Source: Emergomyces orientalis
Taxonomy: Eukaryota > Ascomycota > Eurotiomycetes > Onygenales > Ajellomycetaceae
DNA length: 64,000 nucleotides
Assembly: GCA_002110485.1 (NCBI GenBank)
Contig: MOWL01000076.1
Coordinates: forward strand, 1 to 64,000
Direction of reading: 5' to 3'
Shown here: piece by piece, positions 46,471-58,150 of the stretch
Position numbering within the stretch: position 1 is the first letter of the stretch
How the letters are laid out: every line of letters starts with the position of its first letter
Position numbers and translations under genes: made by a program
The notes under the pieces: model-generated
Database searches by the model: none
The model's input: only the letters and a program-made list of their open reading frames with translations
Told to the model about the DNA's origin: nothing

Positions 46471-46957
46471 TGAGATGCACAGCACAACTAAGAAACACAG
46501 CTGATGCATATCAGAGAATGAAGGGCGCGAAGAGCGAGGCTCTACCAGAAGATAGTGAGCTTGAAGCGCGGATCTGGGTGGACTGGCGCGCCACAAGCGC
46601 GGAGTTGAGTGGCCTGCGCGCTACAAGCACTCCAGGACGTTGAAGTCTGCGCGATGAGCGGCGGACACACAGCATGAGGTGCCACATTCATTAGAAGTCT
46701 TTCTTATGTTCAGACAGAGGTGATGATGATATAGGGGGTTTTCTTGTCTTTTCACGGTGCTATGCATCATCTTCTCTAAGAGCAGCGGGAGCTGCTCCAC
46801 AGTACTTGAAGTGATTATAAATGTTGAATAGATTTGCTGTTCAGAGAGTTTTTAGGTCAGAGCTATACTAGATAGCTCAAGGTTTTTCTCACTTTGTATA
46901 CTAGCTGCCTCCTCACATATCCTCGGGATCAAGTGGTGTAGAAATAATAATAATAAT

Positions 46958-47083
46958 ATTATAGAAATAGATATTGTAACAAAAAAAAAAGAAACTTGAT
47001 ATATAATAAATATAATTTAAATCAATTTATTATAAACATTTATTAAATCTTTTCTATATTAGAGTATTATCAAAAACTATTTT
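46958..47083 (+). mobile_element. LINE B copy 3, C-terminal end and 3' UTR
   Basis: IIEIDIVTKKK at 46958 onward and the following gatatataataaatat...tttaaatcaatttattataaa match the end of LINE B ORF2 and its 3' UTR at 54250-54160 on minus. It therefore continues the LINE B copy whose 5' part is at 40180-41614. LINE A copy 3 interrupts it at 47096. Confidence 0.7.
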
Positions 47084-47095
47084 ATTCTTTTACAA
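47084..47095. repeat. Target-site duplication of LINE A copy 3, left
   Basis: attcttttacaa, identical to 52464-52475. Confidence 0.85.
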
Positions 47096-47208
47096 GAATA
47101 GAGGAGATTAAAATTTTTTTTTTCAGCAGTCAAAAACAATCAAACACACGGGAAAAACACTATTAAGAATAGAAAGAGAGCATCAGGCATTCTTTGCACA
47201 TCATTACA

Positions 47209-48594
47209 ATGACATTGAATGTGGGGGAGGTGGTTATGGCAGAAGATGACATGCATGAGGCTCAACATGTGCCAGAGACAAAAAACTCTGCGACACAGAA
47301 AACAAAGACAAACAGCTTAGCAACAGCAATTCAAACACTAGCTGCGATCCTTGAAGAGGGAGAGAAGAATGAGAAAGTGAATAATAAAGATAAAGAGTAT
47401 TTACAGAAGACATTGAAAGCAGTGTGAGAAGTGAAGATGGAACTGTGTGACCAGCTTCTGAAGAGAATGAAACATGCAATTAGCACATCAAAACAGCAGA
47501 AATTGTGAGACAAGCTCAACGGAGCACTCTCATGAGCAGCAATAGCAGCCAGAGGGGAGACAACAGTTAAAACCATACCAACCAGAACACTGCGAGAGGT
47601 AGTCATTACTCAATGAAGCTGTGATGCTATGCCAGAGGCAGAACACACACCAGAAATGATTGTTAAATGAGCGAATGAGGCCATCAAAGAGATAATCAAG
47701 GGCAAAGTGGTGGCAGCAAGGCACATGCCAAGCGGAGACGTGATTTTGATGACAGACACACAGGACACCAAGGCAGAGCTCGCAGCAGATGATAGCTGGA
47801 CGTGTGAATGGGGAGACAAAGCGCGCATGAAGCAGGAGATGTATGCAGTACTAGTCAAAGATGCTTCTATGAAAGCCATTGACTGGAGCAGCTCTGAGTA
47901 TGCCATTGAGAGCATCTACAAGCAGAATACAGCACTATGCTGCAAGATGCTGATACACAAGATGGACAAAATGATGGTTAGACAACAGAAATCACATGGC
48001 AGTATAATCATCAATGTTGCTGCACCTCACCAGGCCAATGCACTGGTGGACAATGGACTCGTTCTAGGCAATGAATATTGCACAGTTGAAATATTTCACA
48101 GAGAGGCCAGGGTCACACAATGCTACAAGTGTCAACAGTATGGACATATAGCTCGCTTCTGCAGAAGAGAGGAAACCTGTGGTCACTGTGCATAAAAAGA
48201 TCATGGTGACAAGGCCTGCAAAGGAGCAGCAGAAGGCAGCAGACTCAAGTGCAGTAACTGTGATGATAGTCATGCAGCATGGCACTCAAACTGCTCAGAG
48301 AGAAGACTGAAAGCCAAAAGTGCTAAAGAGACACTGATTAAACATCTCAAGCACTTCAATATAAGAGCATCAGACACAGATGGATTTAGCTTTCCATGCA
48401 AACGGAACAGGCCTCTGAATGAGGACTTCATAGAACCCCCACAAAGAGCAGGAAGACCAACAGATGTATCAAGAGCAGGAGCACAACAGCAAGAAGCTAT
48501 GACAAGCTTCATTCAAGCAGCAAGTGGTCCAGTAACACTGAAGACATCAACACAGAACAGCAGCTCACAGAATAATCACATGAATGAATCATGA
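47209..48594 (+). pseudogene. LINE A copy 3 ORF1 (gag-like)
   Basis: Starts at ATG 47209 (acaATGa; MTLNVGEVVMAEDD). A coiled-coil region is followed by a 160-codon open stretch (47707-48195) ending in CYKCQQYGHIARFCRREETCGHC, two zinc knuckles with all Cys/His present. The third is CSNC...HAAWHSNC. Its final TGA overlaps the ORF2 ATG at 48591-48594. It has a few TGA/TAA stops. Confidence 0.78.
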
Positions 48595-51500
48595 AGAACA
48601 GGCTAGTCATTTTACAATACAATGTGCATAAGTCAAACTAGGTTATGGGACCTCTTTTGGCAAAGCCCGAAACGGCATTAAACTATGATGTGATTGCAAT
48701 ACAAGAGCCCTGGATACAAAAACACCCTAAAACAGGCATGCACTGTCCAGCCAACTGTGGATTCTGGCAAGCAGGCATGGAGCAGAAGGACATGAAGGTG
48801 TGCTTTCTAATTAACAAGAGAATTGCAGTCAAGACCTGAAGAGTGAGCACAATATTCACTCATATACTGATACTTACTCTGTTGACAGAGAGTGGGCCTA
48901 TCAATATCATCAACATGTACGCGTCACCACCAGGAAGCTACACAATCATGCCACCAGACTCACCCATTCATCAGCTCCAAGCGGTGGTTGAAGAAGCGGA
49001 TAGAATGCTAGAAGCGCGAATAAACCAGGAAAATGCGCAACAAGCAACAACTGAGAGTGCAGAGGGAGCATCAGGCGCGCAGGAAACTCAAATAAACACA
49101 TATCAAGCAGAGATTATAGTGATTGGAGACTTTAATGTACATCACACTCTCTGGGGAGGTAGCAGGGTCAGAGAAAACTTTGCCATGGCCTGAAAACTCA
49201 ATGCTCAAATCAGTGCCTTGAATCTACATCTAGCAACTTCAGAAGGCACGATCACCTGACAAGATAGAGAAAGTCAGAGCACCACAGTGAATCTAATCTT
49301 TTTGTCTGCTGATCTACACAGTCAAATGATCAGCTGCAAGCTAGAATATGAAGCAAATATGGCATCAGATCACATGCCAATTGCAACTACTCTTGAGCTA
49401 AAAGCATTATATAGCAGCAGAAAAAGACGCACTTGGCATCACTTCTGTCTGAAACAGATAGTGCAGGACTGCCAGACACTGAGAAGCCCAGAGGCACTGA
49501 CTTCAAAAGATCAGATAAACAGCTATGCAAGATATCTTGTCAAATTTGTGGAAGATCTAGCAGCAAAACATGCCAAAGTCTCAAACTACAGTCAACACAG
49601 CTGATCATGGTGGTCCCCTCGAGTAGCAGAGACAGTCAATCAATATAAAAAAGTCAAGAAAGACAGAAACATCTCTGCAGCAGATATAATTAAAGCTCAA
49701 GCCCTGAGAAACAGAGAGATTAAACTGACTAAAACAAACAGTTTCAGAGAACTAATACACAGCACAGAGTCCAAGCCCAAGCTACTATGAAAGATGGCCA
49801 AATGGGGGTGTCAAAGCAGCAATGAGCATGCACAATCTCCAAGAATTCCAGCATTGATAGTAGAAGGCAGAGAAAATCTACCACCAGTCAATTCCTTTGA
49901 TGATAAAGTCAAGATTCTGAGACAAAGGTTCTTCCCCCTGTCACTAGTCAGTGACAACAGGGACATGGAGGAGGCGGAACACCCACTGGAAACAACAGAG
50001 ACAATAAGCATCACAGAGGAGAAAATGGCCGCGCTCATAGCACATCTATCAAGCAACAAAGCACCAGGTATCAATGGAGTCTCCAATGAATTTCTGAAAA
50101 TGCTGGGACCAAGCTTCACAAAGGCTATGACAGAGCTCACACTGGCATGCTGGGAATGGGAACACTACCCGGAGATATTCAAGACCGCTCGAACAGTGGT
50201 ACTGAAAAAACCAGGAAAAGGGAATTATCAAAAGATAGAGGCATGAAGGCCCATTGCTCTACTGGATACAATGGGAAAAATAATAGAATCAGCCACCGCG
50301 CAGGAACTCAGACAGCTAGCGGAAACACTCAATCTACTGCCATCTCAACAGATGGGTGCTAGGCGGGCCAGATCAACCGAAACAGCAGTATCACTACTGC
50401 TAGCACAAATTAGAACAGCATGGGAGAAGTCAGACACAGTGGTCACAGTTCTATCATTGGACATCTCAGAAGCTTATGATAGAGTGCTCAAAGACTGACT
50501 CACACACATTCTTCGCATGAAGGGCCTACCAAGACAGCTGACAGAGTGGATACACTCATTTATGTCAGATAGACAATCCACGCTCACACTTGAAGAACAG
50601 GAAACTGAGGCCTTCAATATTCCAGCTGGAATACCACAAGAATCACCTCTCTCCCCCATTCTCTTTCTATTTTACAATGAGGAACTGCTCCGGATATGCT
50701 CACCCTTGAATAGATCAGTGAGCTGCATAGAATTTGTGGATGATGTCAATATAATAGCATATGGGCCATCAACTGAAGCAAATTGCGCGCAGCTCACACG
50801 GGTGCACACAGAATGTGAAGAATGGGCAGAAAGACATGAAGCTATTTTTGCTCTGCAGAAGTATGAGTTGATGCACTTCACTAGAGCCTGAACTTGATTC
50901 AACTTGAATCACTCTCTGAGACTGTCTCAGCAAGTTATCAAGCCACAGAAGGTGATGAGAGTTCTAGAAGTATGACTGAATTTCAAGCTTCAATGAAAAG
51001 GTCACATGGATGCTATAGCAGAAAAAATGAAGTCACAGATAAAGGCACTATCACAGACAACACAGGCCACCTGGGGAGTCCCCCTACATCAAGCTAGAAC
51101 AATATACAACATGGTCATACGGCCAGCTATAGCTTACAGCGCACTGGCATGGCATCAACCGCGCATCAAGCGCGAAGGACGCATGCGCAATAAACAGCGC
51201 ACAGAGAGCCTAATCAGAACACAGAATGAATGCCTGAGAATAGTAGCTGAAGCATACAGAGCAACATCAATATTCACACTGAAAGCAGAGACATACATAT
51301 CACCCCTGAACATCTATCTTGATGGAGTTGTGGCGCGCGCCACAAAACGACTGAAGGCCTCTGAAATGACAACACAAATTGAAGAGACATGCACAGCAGT
51401 GAGAGTCAAACTCAGATGAAGAGATACAGTGCACAGAAGATTCATTGAGAAGATGATTCATTCAGACAGTCTGTCTGAAAATTGAGAGAAGCTTTGAGTG

Positions 51501-52016
51501 AAAAAGAGCAAGTAAAAGACTGTTCAAAACACAAATTCAGCAGCAACACAGCACTTCTCACATGATGAATGAGTGTGAAAAGAAATTCTGAATAGATAAA
51601 GAAAATAATAAAGAGCTAGAACATCTCTCTGATATGAACTCTTTGATTGACTCTCAGACAAAAGTATTCTGAAATGACACAAGAGTCTAAGCAAGGCCAG
51701 AAGCTCACTGATAATTCAACTAAGATCAGAGAAAACAGGGCTGACAGTCTTTCTACATAAAAGACGAGTACTGGATTTCTCATCACCAGCATGTGAATGT
51801 GGCTATTCAAATGAAACAGTGATGCATGTGATAGTTCACTGTGATAGATTCCAGCACAGTCGCGGGAGTCTGCTGCATGAGGGCAGAATCGACAAGAAAT
51901 GGCTATTGAACACCAAAGAAGAGCTACACTGTCTAACAAAATGGTGAATCAAGCAGGGAATTCTACCACAGTTCTCACTGGCAAAGACACTGAGTGTCTA
52001 TCAGACAGAGAAGTAG
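48591..52016 (+). pseudogene. LINE A copy 3 ORF2 (endonuclease and reverse transcriptase)
   Basis: One reading frame for about 3.4 kb with no frameshift but about 20 stops, mostly TGA. It contains the endonuclease (IQEPWIQK; GDFNVHHTLWGG), reverse transcriptase (TVLSLDISEAYDRVL, IPQESPLSPILFLFYNEELL, FVDDVNIIAY) and the C-terminal CECGYSNETVMHVIVHC zinc motif. The end at TAG 52014-52016 is the likely true terminus. Confidence 0.85.
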
Positions 52017-52463
52017 CAATCTATCACATCTCAATCAAGCATACGCAGACCTCAATAAACACCATGCTGAAACTGCTGAAAGCGCGCTTACCACACAAAA
52101 TCAGTGCTCATGGCACATTCCCACGCTCATTTCATGCTAAAGACGCGACTCTCTACACTTCAGAGCGCAGTTGGCGTCTTTCACTCACTCACTCACACGC
52201 GGGCGCATTTTCAAAAATGCTCAGTGTAATTTTTCTTTATTTTTAATTTTTCTTTTCTCATCCCATTCTCTTCTCTTCTTGAGGACAGCAGTTGCTGGTC
52301 CCCAGTAGCCTGAAGCCTCACAGAAACTGTTGCATACATTTATTAGTGCATGAGGTTTTTAATCCAGCAGTAAGCTCTTTTATTGCATGGTTTTTCTTGT
52401 TAGATAAAATAAATAGTTTCCCACATATCCCTGAGATTAAGTGGTGTATAATATAATAATAAT

Positions 52464-52496
52464 ATTCTTTTACAATTAAATTGCAATTGCTTTCAT
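52464..52496 (+). mobile_element. TSD and resumed LINE B 3' UTR
   Basis: attcttttacaa (52464-52475) followed by ttaaattgcaattgctttcatg, similar to the LINE B 3' UTR on the minus strand near 54080. This supports the order LINE B first, LINE A copy 3 later. Confidence 0.55.
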
Positions 52497-52984
52497 GCTG
52501 CAGAGGGTCTTGAAGGGCATCAGCTCACTCACACACTCTCAAACATCATGATTGAGGCTGTGAGCGTGAGTGGTGATGCAGAGAATGTGAGTGCGCGCGC
52601 AGCACGACGCGCACCTGAAGCCGCGCAGGCAGAAGATGCAGCAACAAATGATATAGCAGTAACACTGTACATGATCACTGAGGCTTTTAGAGAGAGAGAG
52701 AAAGACAAGAAAATTAATAAAAAAAATTTACTATATATTTAAAAAGCTCTGAAGACAGTGAATGAGCTCAAGAAGAATCTGCTTGACAATATATTAAAAA
52801 AGCTAGAGAGTGCTACAAGCATATTACAGCAGAATGAAAAATATAATATACTGAACAGTGAGATCTCATGAGCATGTATAATAATTAATAAAAAACTGTC
52901 AGTAAAAATAGTAACTGAGTGTATGTTAAGAGAGATGATGATATCTCAACATAACTGTAATACACTGTCAGTGAAGAAGCACAT
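52497..52984 (+). mobile_element. LINE A copy 4 (5' fragment)
   Basis: Close to copy 1: gtcttgaag(g/a)gcatcagctcac followed by an ORF1 start MIEAVSVSGDAENVSARAAR (ATG 52548). It is more mutated than copy 1 and stops at about 52984 where it meets a (ATT)n run, the reverse complement of a LINE A tail. Confidence 0.85.
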
Positions 52985-53047
52985 TTCAGAGACTATTATT
53001 ATTATTATTATTTCTACATTATTTAATCACAAGAATATGTGAGGTTC
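52985..53047 (-). mobile_element. LINE A 3' end in inverted orientation
   Basis: attattattattatttctac followed by a 29-base block aligns with the reverse complement of the LINE A copy 2 3' end (46917-46955), differing almost only by C-to-T and G-to-A. A further insertion in minus orientation therefore cut copy 4. The gypsy LTR begins 6 bases further on. Confidence 0.65.
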
Positions 53048-53052
53048 TGTTT

Positions 53053-53282
53053 TGTCAGAGGTTGAACCTCTATATGTGTAAGAGGCGAGCAATTAGGTAT
53101 GAAAGAACTATATTGTGCCTAATATACAAGAAGAAAAGCTTAAGAAAGAAAAGAGAAAGAAAAGAAAGAAGTGCAAAGAGTGTGTAGAAAAGTGCACACA
53201 GATTGCAAGTGAGAGCTAGTCACTAGTGTGGGAGCTGGCTAGCCTGAGTTCACATAATTATATAGAGGTTCAACCTCTGACA
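53053..53282 (-). repeat. Gypsy 3' LTR (230 bp) with 22-bp inverted ends
   Basis: Starts TGTCAGAGGTTGAACCTC and ends with its reverse complement GAGGTTCAACCTCTGACA. The outer 22 bases at 53054-53075 and 53260-53281 are perfectly complementary, much more than the usual TG...CA. On minus it is preceded by a purine tract (GAAAGAGGAGAAGAGAGATA), the polypurine primer. The gypsy coding remnant lies upstream on minus. Confidence 0.78.
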
Positions 53283-53386
53283 TTATCTCTCTTCTCCTCT
53301 TTCATGATTCTTCACAGATAGTCATTGAGAGCCTGAGTCTTCTTCATTAGAGATGTCTTTATTCAGATGAAGACAGTTCAGCTCAC

Positions 53387-53890
53387 TCATTTAATCAGAT
53401 AATGCTTCTGGCAGTATCTAATCTTCTTCTTAAGGATTTTCTCAACATAGTACTCCTCGTGCCCATCAACATCTACGGCCGGTGGTTGGGGTTCATGGTA
53501 GATTTGAAATGGCAGCGGGTCTCCAGCAGTGGGACGAAGTAAATCCACATGAAAAACATTATGAATTCCAGATGATATATTTAATTGATAGATATAAGAG
53601 TCAATTCTCTCTATTATCTTGAACTTTTCATTCTGAACATTCAGCTTCTTTGAAGACTGAAGTGTAGACACATTCTTCAAATTCAGTCAGACAGTGTTAT
53701 TAACTCTGTATTCTGAGGCAGTATCTTGATGATGATTAGTCTGGAGTTCTTGTTCCTGCTGGGCATTTGCCATTGAAGTCTGGGCCCAGGTTGCTGCATC
53801 TTTTAGCTTTGCTAGAATTAATTCTGCTTATTTAATTAAGTTCTGAGAACTCTCAGAGACTGAAGTATTCTCTTTCAGCTGTAGCAGATT
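53387..53890 (-). pseudogene. Ty3/gypsy integrase C-terminus and chromodomain start
   Basis: A 97-codon minus frame at 53680-53387 contains the block that follows the gypsy integrase catalytic core: IERIDSYIYQLNI, HNVFHVDLLRPT, PPAVDVDGHEEYYVEKIL and a Lys-rich end where a chromodomain begins. Chromodomains in fungal gypsy elements target insertion to marked chromatin. It is cut at its 5' side near 53900 by LINE B. Confidence 0.82.
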
Positions 53891-53894
53891 TAAA

Positions 53895-53925
<31 letters not shown>

Positions 53926-54224
53926 CTTCCATTAAGGCATATGCAATCAGTGATTATGATGCCCACCTAGTATTACTAGAATTTATCATGTAAACTATAT
54001 CTAAATACATGTAACTTCTTGTCACTTGCCATTACAGTAATTCCAGCCCAGAATAAGAGACACATTCAAAAATAAAAGATGATACAATTTAATACTAAGA
54101 CATTTTTTTAAAAATAAACTCAAAGTTGAAGATAATACAAAGAAAATTAAAAGAATGAACTAATATAGAAAATTTCTCAAAGAATATTTATAATAAATTG
54201 ATTTAAATCATATTTATTATATAT

Positions 54225-57200
54225 CTAGTTGTTGTTTTTTTTTCTTGTTGCAATATCTGTTTCTATGATATAATTTATTTGATCTATATCATATTTTCTT
54301 TTCAAATCATTTCTAATAACAGAGTTTTTTAAGCAATTTATCAATAAATGTTCTGAATCTTCCAAACAATCACATATATCACAGTTTTGAGGTCTCTCAA
54401 TTCCAAATTTCTTAAAATAGAAGCCAAAGTATCCATGACCAAGCTTCAATTGAATTATTGAAGAAAAGATTTTCTTTTTGCATTTAATAGAGCATGCTTT
54501 CCACTTTGGTTTTGTTTCAAAAACCAAGTATTTGATACTTAGTTTTTGTTTTTGAGTTTCTCAATTTAAATTCCAATCTTTTAAGCATTTCTCTTTTACT
54601 TTTCTTTTTATAAATGTCCAAGATATTTTCTGTTTTTTCACTAACTCAATTTCTGTGCCCTTTTTTGCAGCTTCATCAGCTAGTTCATTTCCTTTTATAT
54701 TCATATGAGCTGGGACTCAGTGCAAATGAATTTGTATATCTTTTAATTTTCTTATTCTTTTAATCAATTGATATACAGTTTCAATATGTATTTGATTTTC
54801 TTGAATCTTGTTTTTTTGAAATCTTTTCAAAGCTGCTTGACTGTCTGAATAAATCCATATCTCATTGATATCTGAATTTCTTGTCAATTGACTCATTGTC
54901 ATTTTAAATGCTTGCATTATTGCATATACTTCTGCATCAAATACTTTCATTTCTTGACCCAGATTCCATGAATTGATGAAGTATATATCTTTGTTTCTTG
55001 TATATGCTATGCCAGCTCCCAGATTATTTGAAGTATCATTTTTTGATCCGTCAGTATAGATAATCAGAGCATTATTTATAATTTCAAGCTGCTTTAAATG
55101 TCTTTCTTGCTCATTTTCTTTAGATAATTCACTAATATCTATATCAATCAATGAATTCAGAGACTTTTTCCATGAATATAGTTGTTCAAAATCTAATTCT
55201 TCCACATTTAAATGAGGAAGTTCGTCTTTGATCATTGAACAAACTCTATATAACTGAGTTGGAATCTTTTTTACAGAATTTAGACTGGTTTCATTCCAAT
55301 CTAAATATTTACTCCAGTTCAAATCAGTGCCTGTGTTCATGGGAGGAAATGTGAGTGAAACTCTTTTTCTAATTATATGATTTTGATTTAATTTAATTAT
55401 TCTCACTGAATAATTTCTGCACAGCTTGTCCAGTCTTATTTTAGAAGAAGGAATTGAGACTTCAATTTCCATAGCTTTTATAGAGATGATTTTAAATGCT
55501 CCCAGCATTCTTCTTAAAGCTTTATTTTGCAGACTTTCATATTTATTTAGAAAGTTTTTCTGATTTTTCCATCATATTTGTGCTCCATAGTCTGAGATTG
55601 AGGAAATGCAGGCAATATAAAGTTGTCTCATTGCTTGGAAAGATAGTCCTCTTTCTGTATTTGATAATCTTAAAATGTTATTAAGATTACTCTCTGCCTG
55701 GGCAAGTTTCTTTTGAATATGATAATTAAACTTCAGTTTTGAGTCTAGCCAAAATCCTAGCCATCTAACTGATTCTTTTGAATTAATTTGTTCATTTAGC
55801 AAGACTATGTGTTCATTTTTCTCATTTGACTTAGAAAAAAAGTGAATCAATTCAGTTTTATTCATATCAAACTGAATATAATTTTCATTTCCTTTTTGAA
55901 TGATTTCTCTTGCTGCATTTTCAATTAATAAACAGTTTTCTTTTATTGTTTTTGAATGACATAATAATGCAATATCATCAATGTAGCTGGGTGTTCTCAC
56001 TAGCTTTATTTCCCTGTTTTGAAATAATGTTCTTATATATATCAAAAATAGAATGGGAGAGACTGGAGATCCCTGAGAGACTCCTATTTCAATTTTTGTT
56101 TCCTTTTGTTTTATTCCATCAAAAAACAACTGAATGGTTCTTTCTGACATAAAACAACTGACCCATTTTATCAATGATTTTGGAGTATTTAATTCTACCA
56201 GAGTTTGAATTAAATGCTCTTTTGAAACATGATCAAATGCCCCTTTTATATCAATAAAAGCAGCAGTTGAAACTAGTTTTTCATTTCTAGCTAATTCTAT
56301 ATCATGAGTTAGAGAAAAAACTGCATCTATTGCTGAGTTTTACTTTCTACCCCCTATTTGATCATAAAATAATAGATCAGAGTCAGAGATAGTACTTAGA
56401 TATGATAATCTAGTAGCTATTATTTTTTCTAAGACTTTTCCCAAGCAATTTAACAATGATATAATTCTATAGGATTTTGAAATAGTGCTTTTTCTATTTG
56501 GTTTTACAAGTACTATTCCAGTGGCTTTTCTTCATATCTTGGGATGATATCCTTTTTTCAATAAATTGAAAAGTAATTCAAATATTTCTCCTTTTAACTT
56601 AGAATATAATTTTTGTATTATTAAATGATTTATTGAGTCAGGGCCTGCAGCAGTTTTCTTTGAGCTTTCAAAAATTGCTGTTTGTAATTCATCTTCTGAT
56701 AGATCTGGTCATATCCATCTTTTCTCTACATTTTCAGTATAATCATCTATTGACATAGAGTTTTCATTTTGAGATACTGGTGATTTTTGAAATAACAGTC
56801 TTAACAATGCCTGGCATTTTTCTTCAAAGAAATGAGCTTTAATCTCTCTATTCTGATAGTTATATTCTAAAATAGATAATTTAGCTACTTTTCTTGATTT
56901 TGTATAATTAAATGCTTTAAAAATCTCTTTTTCTTTTGCATTTTCAAGAAAAGTATTCCAGCATGAAGTTTTAGCTGTTTTTATAGTAGTGAAGTATTCA
57001 TTTCTCATTTCTTTGTATTCTTCATGAGTAATGATATCTTTTTTCCAATTTTCTCTGTAAATTGCTAAATTTTTTCTTTTCTCTGATATTTCTTTATTCC
57101 ATCATGGTTTAGAGTACTCTGATAGAACTTTTTTTGGAATATTATCATTAATACTTTCTAGAATTATATTTGTAATTATTTCTGTTTTTTCTTCAAGTAT

Positions 57201-58115
57201 TTGATCTGTAATTTCCTGATCTTTATTTCAAATCAGTTCATTTTTCTTTTTCTCTTTTAATATCTCAATTTTTTTCTCAACTTCATTCCAATCTGCTTTT
57301 TCAAAGTTATATTGATTAGATAGTAGAGGATTTTCAATCATATTCTCTCTATCTAATATAATATTAAATTGAATAAGCTCATGATATGAACCTGATGTTT
57401 CTTTTTCATTAATATATCATTCAAATAGTTTGTTTTTCATTAAATTGTTTGATATTAATGTTAAATCAATTATTGAATGATTCTGTATATTATTTCTAAA
57501 GAAAGTTTGTCTATCAGTTTCATTAATTATATGAAGTTTATTAACTAGAAAGTATTCAACAAGTTTCTCTGCTCTTATTGATTGTCTGCATTCAGAATTC
57601 CATAAAATATGATGAGCATTGAAATCACCTGCAATTATAGAGTTTTTTGCAGGAGTTTGATTCATAAAATCTCTATTAATTGTCCAGTTATTTTTGTTTT
57701 CTTCAAGAGATTTTTCATTATATATATTTATAATTTGAATTGTTTCAAATTCATTATATGTATCTATAATATCTCCTATTAAAATATCAGAGTCAGAGAT
57801 TAAATCATTTCTCAAATTAATTTAAAATCTTGATTTCTTTCTTGCATAAATTGCAACTCTGACTCTAATGTTTTTGTTTTCAGATAGAAGACAGTAATAG
57901 CTAGAATGTGAAATTATATATTTCTGTGCTGCATCAATTTTTGATTCTTGAAATAGAACAAAGTCTATTTCCTGTTCAAATGCAATTTGAAGACAGGAAT
58001 ACATACAATTTTCATTTTTATCAACATTATTTTGCATGAATTTAATGCTGATATTTTGTTCTTTTTGTTTTTTTTTATTTTTCTTGTTTTTTTTGTGATT
58101 TTTTGTGCCCTTCAT
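54225..58115 (-). pseudogene. LINE B ORF2 (endonuclease, RT, RNase H), one frame with point stops
   Basis: All open segments (58115-57822, 57815-57417, 57008-56709, 56174-55572, 55508-54717, 54527-54225) are in the same frame, so 3.9 kb carries no net frameshift. Domains in order: endonuclease (FMQNNVDKNEN; LFQESKID; GDFNAHHILWNS); reverse transcriptase (FIDIKGAFDHVS; GVSQGSPVSPILFLIYI; SYIDDIALL, catalytic DD); RNase H (IYTDGSKND, VFDAEVYAIM, IYSDSQAALKR, GNELADEAAKKGTE); and CDICDCLEDSEHLLINC. Most separating stops are TGA at sites where a Trp is expected (for example LH-stop-VPAH against LSWVPAN in copy 1); at least two are TAA at likely Gln codons. Confidence 0.88.
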
Positions 58116-58150
58116 TAAAAGAGATGTGCTAGAGCTATTTTTAAAATAGT

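Larger units (their letters stand above)
41621..46957 (+). mobile_element. LINE A copy 2, full length (5.34 kb)
   Basis: Complete LINE from a 5' leader to an (AAT)n tail (aagtggtgtagaaataataa...). It is flanked by attata at 41615-41620 and 46958-46963, a short candidate target-site duplication inside LINE B coding sequence. ORF1 spans 41666-43018 (coiled-coil and CCHC knuckles) and ORF2 43015 to about 46470. There is no RNase H domain, unlike LINE B. Many TGA stops inactivate it. Confidence 0.9.
47096..52463 (+). mobile_element. LINE A copy 3, full length (5.37 kb) with a 12-bp TSD
   Basis: Bounded by perfect 12-bp duplications (attcttttacaa) at 47084-47095 and 52464-52475. It ends cccacatatccctgagatta, agtggtgtata, then a TAA-rich tail. 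It inserted into the LINE B 3' UTR, and the pre-insertion sequence resumes after 52475. It differs from copy 2 in ORF1 start and 5' leader, so it belongs to another subfamily. Confidence 0.92.

Noticed and set aside
36369..52016. UGA read as tryptophan throughout this genome
   Set aside because: nudF, the Myb-RTC4 gene and the copia element use UGG for Trp and TGA as a normal terminator, and some transposon stops are TAA or TAG. Hypermutation explains the pattern with fewer assumptions.
36300..52984. Classical CpA-type RIP
   Set aside because: CpA-directed change would yield many TAG from TGG; TGA dominates and CpA/TpG dinucleotides remain common.
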